From the NCBI GenBank assembly GCA_029858285.1, contig JAOUFN010000007.1, positions 1 through 64,000 of the forward strand: a stretch of DNA of 64,000 bases, read 5' to 3'. Shown piece after piece: positions 54,715 through 62,924 of the stretch. A program made the position numbers and the translations under genes. Under the pieces are notes generated by a model, which was not told the DNA's origin, ran no database searches, and saw only the letters and a program-made list of their open reading frames with translations. How positions within the stretch are numbered: the first letter of the stretch is position 1; each line of letters opens with the position of its first letter. Source of the DNA: Nitrospirota bacterium (GTDB lineage Bacteria > Nitrospirota > JACRHL01).

Positions 54715-57700
54715 CCTTCCGGGTCGCCCCGCAACGCCGCAATCAACGCGGGCACGGTTACAAACAAATCCCCCGCAATCGGATGCACGGTGACGCCGGG
54801 GCGCTTCATGCTCATCAGGGGGGCGTCCGGGTCGCGGTTGAAGGCGAACACCTGGGCGCGGGCGCCGATGTAGTCCACGTGCTGGGGCGCGCCGGAGATG
54901 CCCAGCGCAAACAGAATGCGCGGATTCACTCGCAGGCCGGTCTGGCCGATCTGATGATCCAGCCCCAGCAACCCCAACCCCTGCGTGATCTTGCGCGAGG
55001 CCCCCAGGTGCGGCGACAGGCCCAGTTCCCGCAGCGCCGCCACCAGCTCTTCGGCCATTTGCATGCCCGCCGGGGAGCCCGCGCCGTAGCCGATGTCCAC
55101 GATCACTTCGGCCTGGGAAAGGGTTTCCGCCGGCGGCGTGAAGGCGGCGTCGAAGTCGGTCTTTTTGTTCAGCCCGGCGTCGAAGGCCGACAGGGTGAAG
55201 CCCGAGGCCACCCCGCTCAGGGGGAAGTCCGCCCCTTCCGCCACCGTGAACAGCAGGGGCCGCGCCCCGTCCACCCGGAGCGACTGGGTCACGCGCCCCC
55301 CGTAGGCGGAACGCAGCAGGCTGATTCCCCCTTCGGTGACAAGGCCGCTGGCGTCGCAGAACAGGTCTGCCGGACGCTCTCCGCAGGCCGTCGCGGCCAG
55401 CGCCGCAGCCCACTCACGGGGCGCCACGGCGCACGCCGGGTGGCCGTTGGAATTTTTTCCGCCGTTTTTTTGCGGTCCGGTGACGGTTTCGGCCAGCTTG
55501 CGGGCGCCCGCGAAGGACAGGGCGGTGTGGCGGGTGACCACGCCGTGGGCCGACGCCATCCCCGCATCCCGCGCCAGCCCCGCCAGCGCGGCCAGGTCGT
55601 CCTCGGTGCCGGTCATCAGGGCGCGGGCAGGCACGTTCATGGCGGCCGCCAGACGCGCGGCGGCCCCAAAGGCGGCGGTGGCGGCCTTTTTCTGGTGCCA
55701 TTCGGCCAGTGCCCACACCGCACCCCCCTCGGGCAGGGGGGCCGCATCGTGGAGGCCGGTGGTCACCGGCTTTGCCACCACCTGACGCACCGCGTCCGCC
55801 AGATGCCGCAGCACCCGTGCCGCCGCCTGCGCGTCGCTGGCCACCTGCTCCCCCGCAGCGCTGGCGGGGGGGGCGACAAAGCGCAGCGCCGGGGCGGCAA
55901 TCGCCATGTCCGGGCGTTCCAGATCGGTGTGCAGGGCGGCCACGTGTCCGCCGATGTTGGGGCGGATGCGCGCGCCATTGCCGCGCAGGGTCAGCACGCT
56001 GCCGGAGCCGGGCCTGTCGCCGCAGGACGTGGCCAACTGACCGTCGGCGACCGCCAGCCCGTCCGCCGTGTGGAAGGCAAAACCCAGTGAGGCGGCCACG
56101 GCGGCGCCGATGGGGGATTCTGCCTCTGGCCCGCCGTCACCGCACAGAATCCATCCGCCCAGGTCGTTTTTGCCCACGGCGGCCAGCGCCGCGCCCCACT
56201 CCGTGGGGGTGGCGTGGATGCCCACGGGCAGCAGCACGGCGCGGTCGGCCCCGGCGGCCAGCGCGTGGCGCAGCAGGTTTTCGCCCTGACTGCCGCCGCA
56301 GGAGATCACCTGCACCTTCAACCGGCCTCCGGAACGGGCGCGCAGTTCCAGCGCCGTGGCCAGCGCGGCCTCGTCCGCCGGGTGCATGCGCCACACGCGC
56401 TCGGCCAGGGTGCCGTCGGCGTTCAGGCGCGGGCGCGGGGCGGTGACCGCCGCCGGGCGCACCAGACAGGTGAGGGTGGCCTCTGCCTCCAGGGCGCCGG
56501 GGGTGGGGGACAGGGCGTGATGCTCCTGCATGATGGCGTCCGCCGCCACCGACTCCACCGGATAGTGGCTGGTCAGCGCCGCGTCGCGGCCCTGCTCGTA
56601 GCGGCCCGCGATAAATTCCAGCCGCGACAGGCACTGGGCGGCGGCGCGCTCGCCCACGGCGATCATGCGCGTGGCATAGTCGCCCTGAGTGGCGCGCTGG
56701 GCATCCAGCCAGCGCATGCGGTAGACCACCGTATCCAGCAGATACAGCTCTCCGGCCATTTCCGACAGGGGGAAGAAGGCGGGCTGCATGGCGGCGTCGG
56801 CCCACACGGTGTCGCCCAGCCGGTCCACGGCTTCCTTGACGTAGCGGCGCAGGCGTTCCTTGTAGTGGGCCATGCGCACGCCAAAGACGTCGGCCTCGGG
56901 GATCGGCACCGGCTCCCAGTCGGGGGCCATGGCGCACAGTTCGCGCAGGATCAGGAAGCGCTGCACCTCGTTGGTGCCCTCGTAAATGTTGAGGATGCGC
57001 GCGTCGCGGCGGGCCTTTTCCAGCAGGTTGTCGCGGGTTTGCCCGTGGGGACCCCAGAGCAGTTCCATCTGGTCCAGCCCCTCGTGGAACATTTCGGAGC
57101 AGGCGTACTTGGCCACCGCGCTTTCCATGCGCACGGAACGGGTGGAGTGGTTGTCGAACAGGCCGATCAGGTGGTAGCACAGGGATTCGGTGGCAAAGAT
57201 GCGCGCCGCGCAGTCGGCCAGCACGCGCTCCTTGTCCGGACCTTCCGGCGCGCCGGCGATGCTTTCCACCAGCATGCGCCGACCCATCACCACGCTGGCC
57301 ACCGCCAGGCCGCAGCGGCCGACGTTGAGGGTTTCCAGCGCGTTGACCTGGCCGTGCCCCTCGTAGCCGATGACGCACTCGCGGGGGACGCGCACGCGGT
57401 CGATGGCGATTTCGTTGGTGGGGGAGCCCTGCTGCCCCATCTTGTCCTCGTCGCGGCCCACCACCAGCCCTTCGGCGTGGCGGTCCACCAGGAGGCCGGT
57501 AATGCCCTCGTCGGTCTTGACGTACATGGACATCTGGGTGCAGACGCGGCCGTTGGTGATCCACATCTTGGCGCCGGTGAGTTCGTAGAACTCGTACACG
57601 TTGCCCTCGCGCACCTGGGCGATGTCGTGGAACGGCACCTCGGCGTCGCCGTGCACCAGGGTGCGGGTGCCCTGGTCGGTGCGGTAGTCGTACCCGCTGG

Positions 57701-60700
57701 TGGACACCCGCGCCAGGGTGCCGTCTTCCAGGCGACAGGTCATGCCGTCGGCATCGAAGCCGATGCGGTCGGCATCCAGCAGGAAGCGCTCCTGACCGTC
57801 GATCTCGAAGCGCCAGCGGCCGTCCGGCAGGGGGGTTACCGGCACCGAGTGCAGGCGGGCGGTGGTGGTCACGCCGCCGGAGTCGGAACCGGCGGTGGGC
57901 TCGGTGAGGGCGAAGGCGGCCACGCCGCCGTGGCCCATGGTGCGCAGGTACAGGTGATTGGCGCGCTCGCGGCGCGGCAGTTCCAGCACGGCGCGGTGAA
58001 TGGTGTCCGGCAGCGCCGCCAGCAGGGGTTGCGCCTCCCGCAGGCCGTCGGCGAAGGCGCCAAAGTCGCGCCGCTTGCCCGCCAGCGCGGCGGTGTAGAA
58101 GGTTTTGAGGAAATTCTGCGCCAGATACTTGGTGACCTTGGTCTTGCGGATCACCGCGTCCACCTGCTCCACCAGCCGCGTGAAGTCGCGCTCCAGGCGG
58201 CCCGGATCGGGGCGGTCGAGGCTGGCGACCACGGCGTCCAGCCCCTTCTTGATGTCGCCGAGGCGCTGCGGTTCCTTGTCGAAGGCCGTCAGCTCCGCCG
58301 CCACCAGCGGGATTTCCTTTTCCATCCCCAGCAACAGCGGGGTGACGCCGATGCTGGTGCTGGCCATGATCAGCAACGACAGGGAGGCGTCGCCGTGGCG
58401 CATGGCGCCCGAGACCAGCAGGTAATAACCGATCTTGCGCCAGCCCAGACCGTCCAGCTTCTTCGGCACCACGGTGGCGAAAAAGCCGTTCTGGACAAAC
58501 CCCTCCAGCATGTCCGGCGGGATGCTGTGGACGCGCTCGATGTAGTGTTCATAGTAGCCGCCGTCGTCCGGGGCGGTATGGCAGCGGTCGAGGAACCATT
58601 GGTAGCAGTAGGCCCAGCGTTCCCGCAGGGCGGGGTCGTGCAACTGGATTTCCGGGATGAAGCGCGGCTTGCCGCCGTCCTCGCCGCGCAGGAAATCGCC
58701 CGAAGCGTACGGATCCTCGGTGTGGATGATCTCTTCGTAGGTGAGCGGAATGACCTGGGCGGGCAGGTCGGGAAATTCGGGAAAGTGCGCCACCGTGTGG
58801 CTGGCATCCGCGTTGGCGGTGGCCTCGCGGGCGGTGTGGACGAGGCTGTCCAGCTCCCCCTGCAACACCTCCAGCAGGGCGGCGTCCGCCTCCACCGGCA
58901 GGCCCTGGGTCAGGGCCTCGCCGCAGGCGGACAGCAGGTGGAACAGGCCCACGGTCAGCACCGTGGCCTCCCGCGCGGAAGCCCCGCTCAGGGGCAATTG
59001 ATCGACCTCGGCCACGGCGCGCTGCCAGCGCTGCACGGCCTCGGCAAACGGCCCCTCGGCCAGCCGCGAAAAGGCGTCGGCGGCCTCCGGAATCAGCCGT
59101 GAGGCCAGCGGCAGGGTGGTGTCGCCACGCCATTCGGCAGCCACCCGGCCCACCGCGCCGAAGCCCGGAGACAGGAAGTGGAACGCCGCGCTGTCGCGGT
59201 AGAAACGGGCCAGCAGGTCGTCTTCGGAATAGCCGGTGCCGCCGAAGGCCTGCCCGGCGTCGTAGGACATGCGGCCGTTTTTGGGGCAAAAAGCCAGTGC
59301 GGCCAGGGCGGCGGCCAGGTCCGGCAGGGTGGTGGTGCGTTCCACCACCGCCGCCAGCAGCTTGCGCCACGCCAGGGTGCGCGCCAGAAGGGCCTTGACC
59401 GCGCCGAACTTGGCCACGCTGTCGTGCCCCTGGGAGTCCTTGAGCTGCCCCGGAAACTGGATGCGTCCGGCGGCCTGCTCCACGGTGCGGCGCGCCAGAT
59501 AATCGCCCGCCCCCAGTGCCACGGCGGCGTAGCCGTAGGACAGGAAGCGCAGCACGCCGTCGTGCAGGGGCACGCTGGCGGCGGCCTCCAGGGTGACGTC
59601 CAGTTGCACGCTCTCGAAGCCCGCCGGATGCAGGCCCCCGGAGCGCACCGTGCGGCGCGCAACGCCTTGGTGGCCGGTGGCAAGGGTGTGGGCGAAGCCC
59701 TGGTGGACGATGACCAGATCCCCCCCCAGGGCGGCGGGGACCATCACCAGCGTGCCACGAATGTGGGTGGTCTGGCTGCCCTTGGCGCCCTTCTTCGTCA
59801 CCTTCAGGCCGTCGCCGGACACCAGAATGCCGTCGGCGTTGCCGGTGGCGGCGCTGGCGCCGATCCGTGCCAGCGCCAGCACCGCCACGCCGGGGTGGAT
59901 GGCCCCCCAGGCGCGCAGGTGGGCGATGGTTTCGGCGGGCAACGGATGGTCGGCGTCCGGCACCGGCAGGGCGGCCAGATATTTGGCCAGTTCCTTCGCG
60001 CGGGCGCCCTCGATGCCGTGGCGCTCCCACTCCTTGATCAGGGTGTCGGGGTAGCGTTCGCGCAAGGCCGTTTCCACCGCACCGGGGGCGAACGGATCGG
60101 CCAGCGGGATGAGGGCCACGGCCCCCCCCGCGGGCGGCGCCAGTCCCAGCACGTGGTTCAGTCCGGCCAGAGCCGTCTCGCGGGTGCGGCGGGCAGAGGC
60201 CACCGCCTCGAATAGGTCGCCGTTGCGCAGGTGGGCGGCCAGCACCTCCACCTCGTCGCCGAGGCCGGGTGCGATGGCCACGAAAGGGGAGTGGGCCAGC
60301 CCCGCCCGCAGCGGCAGCAGCAGGGCGGCGGAGCCGGTCAGTTCCGCGTGCAGCACCCGCAGCCGCTGCACGGCGGCCTCGCCGGTGCGGCGCGGCCAGG
60401 CCAGACGGCTGCTGTCGGCCACGGCGGGAATGTTGGCCACCGCGACTTCAAACTGCACCAGGGACTGCAAGGTCAGTTCCGCCAGTTGCCCCAGTTCCGC
60501 CAGATGGGCGGTGTGCCGGGGGTCGTTGCGCACCGCTTCGGGCAGGGGACGCAGGGTGTCGGCGCGGGGCGGCGTGGGGGCCTTCTGGACCTCCGGCGCC
60601 GGAATGTCCATGGCCGCCGTCTCGGGGCGGTAGATCAGGCAGTGGTCGGTGTGGCGTCCCCAGCGCACCCCCGCCGCGGACGACTGCCAGCACGATTCGC

Positions 60701-62696
60701 ACTTGATGCAGTTCTGCCAGTTCACCGTCACCAGCCCGTGGCCGCTGAGGGCCGGTTCAAAGGCGTAAACTCCGGCGGGGCAGACCGACCAGTAGGGCGA
60801 TTCCGCCATCCGCGCGTGGTCCGGCAGGGCCTCGGGCCACAGCACGCGGATGTGCGCCGTGGAACCCTCTTCATAGGTGTTGGTGGCAAGGCGCGCGGCC
60901 ATGCCCAGCGCCGCCGGGGCCGGGGTCAGCTCGCGCAGTTCGCGCAGGCGGCGGCCGTCGGCGGTCACCCGCTCGGCCAGCATGCGCGCGGCGCCGACCT
61001 TGAACACGTAATAGCGCAGGGCGTCCACCACCACGCTGGCCACGGCGCAGGCGCTGGCAATGGCCCCGGCCAGCAGCACCCGCAGCAAATCCAGCAGGTG
61101 CACGCCGGAGACCAGTTCGCTCAGGGCGGTGCGCATGCGGTTGGCCAGCGGCGTCTCGTCGTTGCGATACACGGCGGCCAGCGCCCGGGACAGGGGCGGC
61201 AGCATGCGCCCCAGGGGGCCGCGCACCAGCCACGGCAGGTCGCGCAGTTCCTTGCGCTGGCCGCCGCTGCGGATTTCCAGCCGGATGCCGTCCGGTTTGC
61301 GGCGCGGGGTCAGGGAGTTGGTCACCCAGCGCCCCAGCGTGCGCAGGGAGGCGGCCTTGCCGATGGCGTCGCCAATACGCAGGGCGGTGGCGGTTTTCAG
61401 GCCGTCCCCCAGCAGGCGCTGGATCATTTTTGGCGCGTAATAGGTGCGCATGAAGCGCCCCAGCAGCCACCAGCGGCGCCACGCCGGTTCGCTGGCGGTG
61501 AGGTAGCGCACCTTGCCGCACACCAGGTCCACCGAGGCGCCGAACAGTTCGCGGCTGTGCTCCATGTGCCGGGGCCACGCCGACAGGGCGTCCGCGTCCT
61601 TCCAGTAGCGGGACTGGCGCAACCGGTCCAGGTACAGGGCGGTGAGGTTGGCGGCGGAGAACGGCGAGCCGACCCGTGCCAGATCGCGGTACGCCTGGGC
61701 GAAATACAGGCCGGTGGCGGAGGCGGGGCCGGTGAAGTTGGGGCACGGGATGTCGATGCCCAGACCGCAGGCGGAACCGCCCACGGCCAGGCCGTCCTCC
61801 ACCAGGAGGGGTGACTGGGTGAGGCCGCCGGTGCGGATCAATTTGGTGCCGAAGGCCGACAGTTCGGCGCCTTCGAGGTATTCGGCGATACCCGGCATGC
61901 GCGTGACGAAGGCCAGCAGGTCGTCGTGGTTGCCCTTGAAGTTGCGCGCCAGATTGGTCAGCGGCACCACATAGCCCACCGACAGGGTGTCGCGGTTGGT
62001 ATAGAGGAACGCCCCCATGTTCAGGTGCAGGGAACGCCCCGCCAGGGATGGGTTGCGCAGCAGGATTTCGTAGGCCGCGCCGTCGCCGGGATTCAGGTTG
62101 AAGCGGCGCTCGATGTCGGCGGCGGGAAGGCGGAACACGGCCTTGACGCCCTGCATGAAGTCGGGGCTCTGCACCCGCTCCAGCCCCTCGTAGCGCACCA
62201 GATGCGAGGCGTCGCCCTCGGCCAGGAACACCACGTCGGCATAGGCCGGACCGCGGCTGGTGTGAACCCCCACCACGCGTCCGGAGCGGCGGATCAGCGA
62301 GGTGACGGTGGTGCCGGGCAGATAGGTGGCGCCCATGGCCCCCGCCCGCTGGGCCCACCACGGATCGAAGGCCGGACGCAGCACGGTGTAGCAGTTGCGA
62401 AAGGTGTCCGCATCCTGATGCGAGGCGCCGAACAGGGTTTCGCCGTCGGTGACCGCCAGTCCCCTGCGCACCACCGGGCGCTCGAAGGGCGCGCCGGACA
62501 TGGCGTCCGCTCCGAAAATGTCCGGATGCAGCAGATTTTCCGCGAAGTAGACGCAGCCGGACCAGTTTTCGGCCCCGGCGAACGCACCGGCCTCGAGCAG
62601 CAGAACCGAGGCGCCGGTGCGAGCCACGCCGGCGGCGGCGGTTACCCCGGCGGGTCCGGCACCCACCACAATGACGTCAAAATGAACCCGTTGCAT
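54711..62696 (-). CDS. Fused ETF:quinone oxidoreductase - acyl-CoA dehydrogenase (x2) - ETF beta - ETF alpha megaprotein
   Basis: One 2661-residue reading frame. Residues 1-~440: FixC/ETF-QO flavoprotein (FAD motif VGAGPAG, 11-17). ~534-558: hydrophobic segment. 639-669: 4Fe-4S ferredoxin domain, Cys 639, 663, 666 and 669, with spacing like animal ETF-QO. ~735-1300: degenerate acyl-CoA dehydrogenase keeping FGGTGYSEDD...YRDS but with Ser1176 where the catalytic Glu should be. ~1316-2060: intact acyl-CoA dehydrogenase with ALTEPTAGSDSGG, GAKMWITNG and catalytic Glu1906 in IYEGTNEVQR. ~2073-2270: ETF beta (HPADEAALATALEL, VISCGGSQGENLLR). ~2325-2655: ETF alpha (LGASRK, HQIGQTG, ALGISGAPQH). Predicted to oxidise an acyl-CoA and carry electrons through ETF to quinone on one chain at the membrane. 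GAGGGAG precedes the ATG. Acyl specificity unknown. Confidence 0.9.
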   Translation of the reverse strand: MQRVHFDVIVVGAGPAGVTAAAGVARTGASVLLLEAGAFAGAENWSGCVYFAENLLHPDIFGADAMSGAPFERPVVRRGLAVTDGETLFGASHQDADTFRNCYTVLRPAFDPWWAQRAGAMGATYLPGTTVTSLIRRSGRVVGVHTSRGPAYADVVFLAEGDASHLVRYEGLERVQSPDFMQGVKAVFRLPAADIERRFNLNPGDGAAYEILLRNPSLAGRSLHLNMGAFLYTNRDTLSVGYVVPLTNLARNFKGNHDDLLAFVTRMPGIAEYLEGAELSAFGTKLIRTGGLTQSPLLVEDGLAVGGSACGLGIDIPCPNFTGPASATGLYFAQAYRDLARVGSPFSAANLTALYLDRLRQSRYWKDADALSAWPRHMEHSRELFGASVDLVCGKVRYLTASEPAWRRWWLLGRFMRTYYAPKMIQRLLGDGLKTATALRIGDAIGKAASLRTLGRWVTNSLTPRRKPDGIRLEIRSGGQRKELRDLPWLVRGPLGRMLPPLSRALAAVYRNDETPLANRMRTALSELVSGVHLLDLLRVLLAGAIASACAVASVVVDALRYYVFKVGAARMLAERVTADGRRLRELRELTPAPAALGMAARLATNTYEEGSTAHIRVLWPEALPDHARMAESPYWSVCPAGVYAFEPALSGHGLVTVNWQNCIKCESCWQSSAAGVRWGRHTDHCLIYRPETAAMDIPAPEVQKAPTPPRADTLRPLPEAVRNDPRHTAHLAELGQLAELTLQSLVQFEVAVANIPAVADSSRLAWPRRTGEAAVQRLRVLHAELTGSAALLLPLRAGLAHSPFVAIAPGLGDEVEVLAAHLRNGDLFEAVASARRTRETALAGLNHVLGLAPPAGGAVALIPLADPFAPGAVETALRERYPDTLIKEWERHGIEGARAKELAKYLAALPVPDADHPLPAETIAHLRAWGAIHPGVAVLALARIGASAATGNADGILVSGDGLKVTKKGAKGSQTTHIRGTLVMVPAALGGDLVIVHQGFAHTLATGHQGVARRTVRSGGLHPAGFESVQLDVTLEAAASVPLHDGVLRFLSYGYAAVALGAGDYLARRTVEQAAGRIQFPGQLKDSQGHDSVAKFGAVKALLARTLAWRKLLAAVVERTTTLPDLAAALAALAFCPKNGRMSYDAGQAFGGTGYSEDDLLARFYRDSAAFHFLSPGFGAVGRVAAEWRGDTTLPLASRLIPEAADAFSRLAEGPFAEAVQRWQRAVAEVDQLPLSGASAREATVLTVGLFHLLSACGEALTQGLPVEADAALLEVLQGELDSLVHTAREATANADASHTVAHFPEFPDLPAQVIPLTYEEIIHTEDPYASGDFLRGEDGGKPRFIPEIQLHDPALRERWAYCYQWFLDRCHTAPDDGGYYEHYIERVHSIPPDMLEGFVQNGFFATVVPKKLDGLGWRKIGYYLLVSGAMRHGDASLSLLIMASTSIGVTPLLLGMEKEIPLVAAELTAFDKEPQRLGDIKKGLDAVVASLDRPDPGRLERDFTRLVEQVDAVIRKTKVTKYLAQNFLKTFYTAALAGKRRDFGAFADGLREAQPLLAALPDTIHRAVLELPRRERANHLYLRTMGHGGVAAFALTEPTAGSDSGGVTTTARLHSVPVTPLPDGRWRFEIDGQERFLLDADRIGFDADGMTCRLEDGTLARVSTSGYDYRTDQGTRTLVHGDAEVPFHDIAQVREGNVYEFYELTGAKMWITNGRVCTQMSMYVKTDEGITGLLVDRHAEGLVVGRDEDKMGQQGSPTNEIAIDRVRVPRECVIGYEGHGQVNALETLNVGRCGLAVASVVMGRRMLVESIAGAPEGPDKERVLADCAARIFATESLCYHLIGLFDNHSTRSVRMESAVAKYACSEMFHEGLDQMELLWGPHGQTRDNLLEKARRDARILNIYEGTNEVQRFLILRELCAMAPDWEPVPIPEADVFGVRMAHYKERLRRYVKEAVDRLGDTVWADAAMQPAFFPLSEMAGELYLLDTVVYRMRWLDAQRATQGDYATRMIAVGERAAAQCLSRLEFIAGRYEQGRDAALTSHYPVESVAADAIMQEHHALSPTPGALEAEATLTCLVRPAAVTAPRPRLNADGTLAERVWRMHPADEAALATALELRARSGGRLKVQVISCGGSQGENLLRHALAAGADRAVLLPVGIHATPTEWGAALAAVGKNDLGGWILCGDGGPEAESPIGAAVAASLGFAFHTADGLAVADGQLATSCGDRPGSGSVLTLRGNGARIRPNIGGHVAALHTDLERPDMAIAAPALRFVAPPASAAGEQVASDAQAAARVLRHLADAVRQVVAKPVTTGLHDAAPLPEGGAVWALAEWHQKKAATAAFGAAARLAAAMNVPARALMTGTEDDLAALAGLARDAGMASAHGVVTRHTALSFAGARKLAETVTGPQKNGGKNSNGHPACAVAPREWAAALAATACGERPADLFCDASGLVTEGGISLLRSAYGGRVTQSLRVDGARPLLFTVAEGADFPLSGVASGFTLSAFDAGLNKKTDFDAAFTPPAETLSQAEVIVDIGYGAGSPAGMQMAEELVAALRELGLSPHLGASRKITQGLGLLGLDHQIGQTGLRVNPRILFALGISGAPQHVDYIGARAQVFAFNRDPDAPLMSMKRPGVTVHPIAGDLFVTVPALIAALRGDPEG

Positions 62697-62709
62697 AGTG
62701 CTCCCTCAT

Positions 62710-62723
62710 CGGCCAGTTGGCCG
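62710..62723. promoter_or_regulatory. Palindrome directly upstream of the giant gene's ribosome-binding site
   Basis: CGGCCA-GT-TGGCCG, a perfect 6-2-6 palindrome ending a few bases before the ribosome-binding site. As RNA it could form a hairpin that limits initiation; as DNA it could be a protein site. Confidence 0.35.
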
Positions 62724-62740
62724 GACGGGTCAATAGGAAA

Positions 62741-62757
62741 GACACATTCCATGTGTC
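62741..62757. promoter_or_regulatory. Operator-like inverted repeat upstream of the giant gene
   Basis: GACACAT-TCC-ATGTGTC, a perfect 7-3-7 inverted repeat 45-61 bp upstream of the ATG, between it and a possible minus-strand -10 (TACAAT, 62803-62808). The geometry suits a dimeric TetR- or GntR-type repressor, the usual regulators of fatty-acid oxidation genes. No such regulator is in the window. Confidence 0.45.
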
Positions 62758-62924
62758 CCCACGCGTCCCGGCCTGCATACCGTACGTCCGCGTACCTTCG
62801 CCATTGTAGCGGAGGTCTCGAAAAAGCACAGGGAATCGTGCCGGAAAGGCAAATTTGAGTAAAAGCCCGGATTTCCAGTGAATTATGCAACCGGGGCGGA
62901 GGCGGCGGCGCCGCTCCGGGGGGG

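Noticed and set aside
56214-59102. A 962-codon plus-strand open frame opposite the megaprotein gene
   Set aside because: It is a codon-position shadow of the minus-strand gene, with no recognisable domain and strongly biased composition.
54711-62696. The megaprotein as an artefact of several genes joined by assembly error
   Set aside because: The frame is open for 2661 codons, the linkers carry no stop or plausible internal ribosome-binding-site/start pairs that I could see, and each domain boundary falls in ordinary coding sequence. Confirmation by long reads is still worthwhile.
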